The notes under the pieces: generated by a model
Databases searched by the model: none
The model's input: the letters and a program-made list of their open reading frames with translations, nothing else
Told to the model about the DNA's origin: nothing
DNA from: Marinobacterium litorale DSM 23545
Lineage (GTDB): Bacteria; Pseudomonadota; Gammaproteobacteria; Pseudomonadales; Balneatricaceae
Direction: 5' to 3'
Length of the DNA stretch: 52,704 nt
Assembly (NCBI RefSeq): GCF_000428985.1
Contig: NZ_AUAZ01000027.1
Location: 1-52,704 of the forward strand
Position numbers and translations under genes: made by a program
Part shown: positions 52,670-52,704 of the stretch, in pieces
Layout of the letters: each line of letters starts with the position of its first letter
Numbering within the stretch: the stretch's first letter is position 1

Positions 52670-52704
52670 TAGACCGTTTGAGAGAGTTAAAGCCTGTTGA
52701 TCTG
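52618..52704 (+). CDS. IS3-family transposase OrfB, 5' part reached by -1 frameshift, truncated by window end
   Basis: The slippery sequence AAAAAAG lies at 52618-52624 near the end of orfA. Reading one base back gives GFRSLNVRRVQTYALIDRLR and onward to ELKPVDL at the window edge with no stop. This is the typical start of an IS3 OrfB, which carries the DDE integrase domain. The catalytic residues lie outside the window. Confidence 0.8.

Larger units (their letters stand above)
52298..52704 (+). mobile_element. IS3-family insertion sequence, left end, truncated by window
   Basis: The left end is placed at about 52298, where TGTAGTGGTTCAATGATTCC leads into the transposase genes; this end is estimated from position. 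A 9-base tandem repeat TGTAGTGGT x2 (52289-52306) lies at the boundary. The element carries orfA and the start of an orfB joined by a slippery A6G, as in IS3 elements. The right end and flanking duplication lie outside the window. Confidence 0.8.

Overview
The window reads as a stretch of chromosome from a marine gammaproteobacterium, most likely an Oceanospirillales (Oceanospirillaceae-like) member. This is inferred from Pseudomonas-like synteny in the glycine betaine genes, BCCT and TRAP transporters, a short very acidic porin and moderately GC-rich coding sequence. No rRNA, tRNA or CRISPR array was seen.

Layout. (1) 1-7774: after a short non-coding sequence at the left edge, a minus-strand operon glyA-soxBDAG-purU for sarcosine and one-carbon handling. 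(2) 7973-12668: a plus-strand yghU-type glutathione S-transferase and an ATM1-type ABC exporter, then a minus-strand CHASE-GGDEF diguanylate cyclase. (3) 12974-20197: a minus-strand operon fdsG-fdsB-fdsA-fdhD-fdsD for soluble NAD-linked molybdenum formate dehydrogenase, with a divergent ModE-like/periplasmic-binding-like regulator. (4) 20223-22943: divergent gbcB and gbcA, the glycine betaine monooxygenase. (5) 22988-28435: a PACE efflux protein, then a minus-strand run BCCT transporter - small unknown protein - TRAP dctP-dctQ-dctM. (6) 29006-33343: pycR divergent from pycA-pycB, two-subunit pyruvate carboxylase. (7) 33802-41735: a minus-strand operon M19-like protein - DUF5943 - dgcA - dgcB - etfA - etfB for dimethylglycine demethylation. 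(8) 41975-44822: gbdR, the betaine regulator, downstream of an L-serine dehydratase gene. (9) 45345-46977: a DUF2057 protein and an acidic porin. (10) 47030-52060: an alpha/beta hydrolase and vanR on the minus strand, divergent from vanA-vanB-dctP (vanillate O-demethylase plus an orphan TRAP binding protein). (11) 52298-52704: the left end of an IS3-family element that runs off the window.

The pieces form one pathway. Betaine enters through the BCCT carrier, GbcAB makes dimethylglycine, DgcAB with the Etf pair makes sarcosine, and SoxBDAG makes glycine. GlyA joins glycine with methylene-THF to give serine, serine dehydratase gives pyruvate, and PycAB gives oxaloacetate. Each demethylation releases a C1 unit. 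PurU turns formyl-THF into formate and FdsGBAD oxidises formate to CO2 with NADH. VanAB is a further methyl-releasing demethylase. No formaldehyde dehydrogenase was seen in the window.

Regulatory reading. A TGTCGC(A/G)A-type motif recurs in front of gbcA, the BCCT gene, glyA, the M19-dgc operon and gbdR, and is the best candidate for a shared GbdR site. The vanR-vanA gap carries one exact and three near copies of ATTGGATCCAAT, the known VanR operator. The M19-like protein at the head of the dgc operon has lost three of the five usual zinc ligands and is the most interesting protein here for unexplained function.
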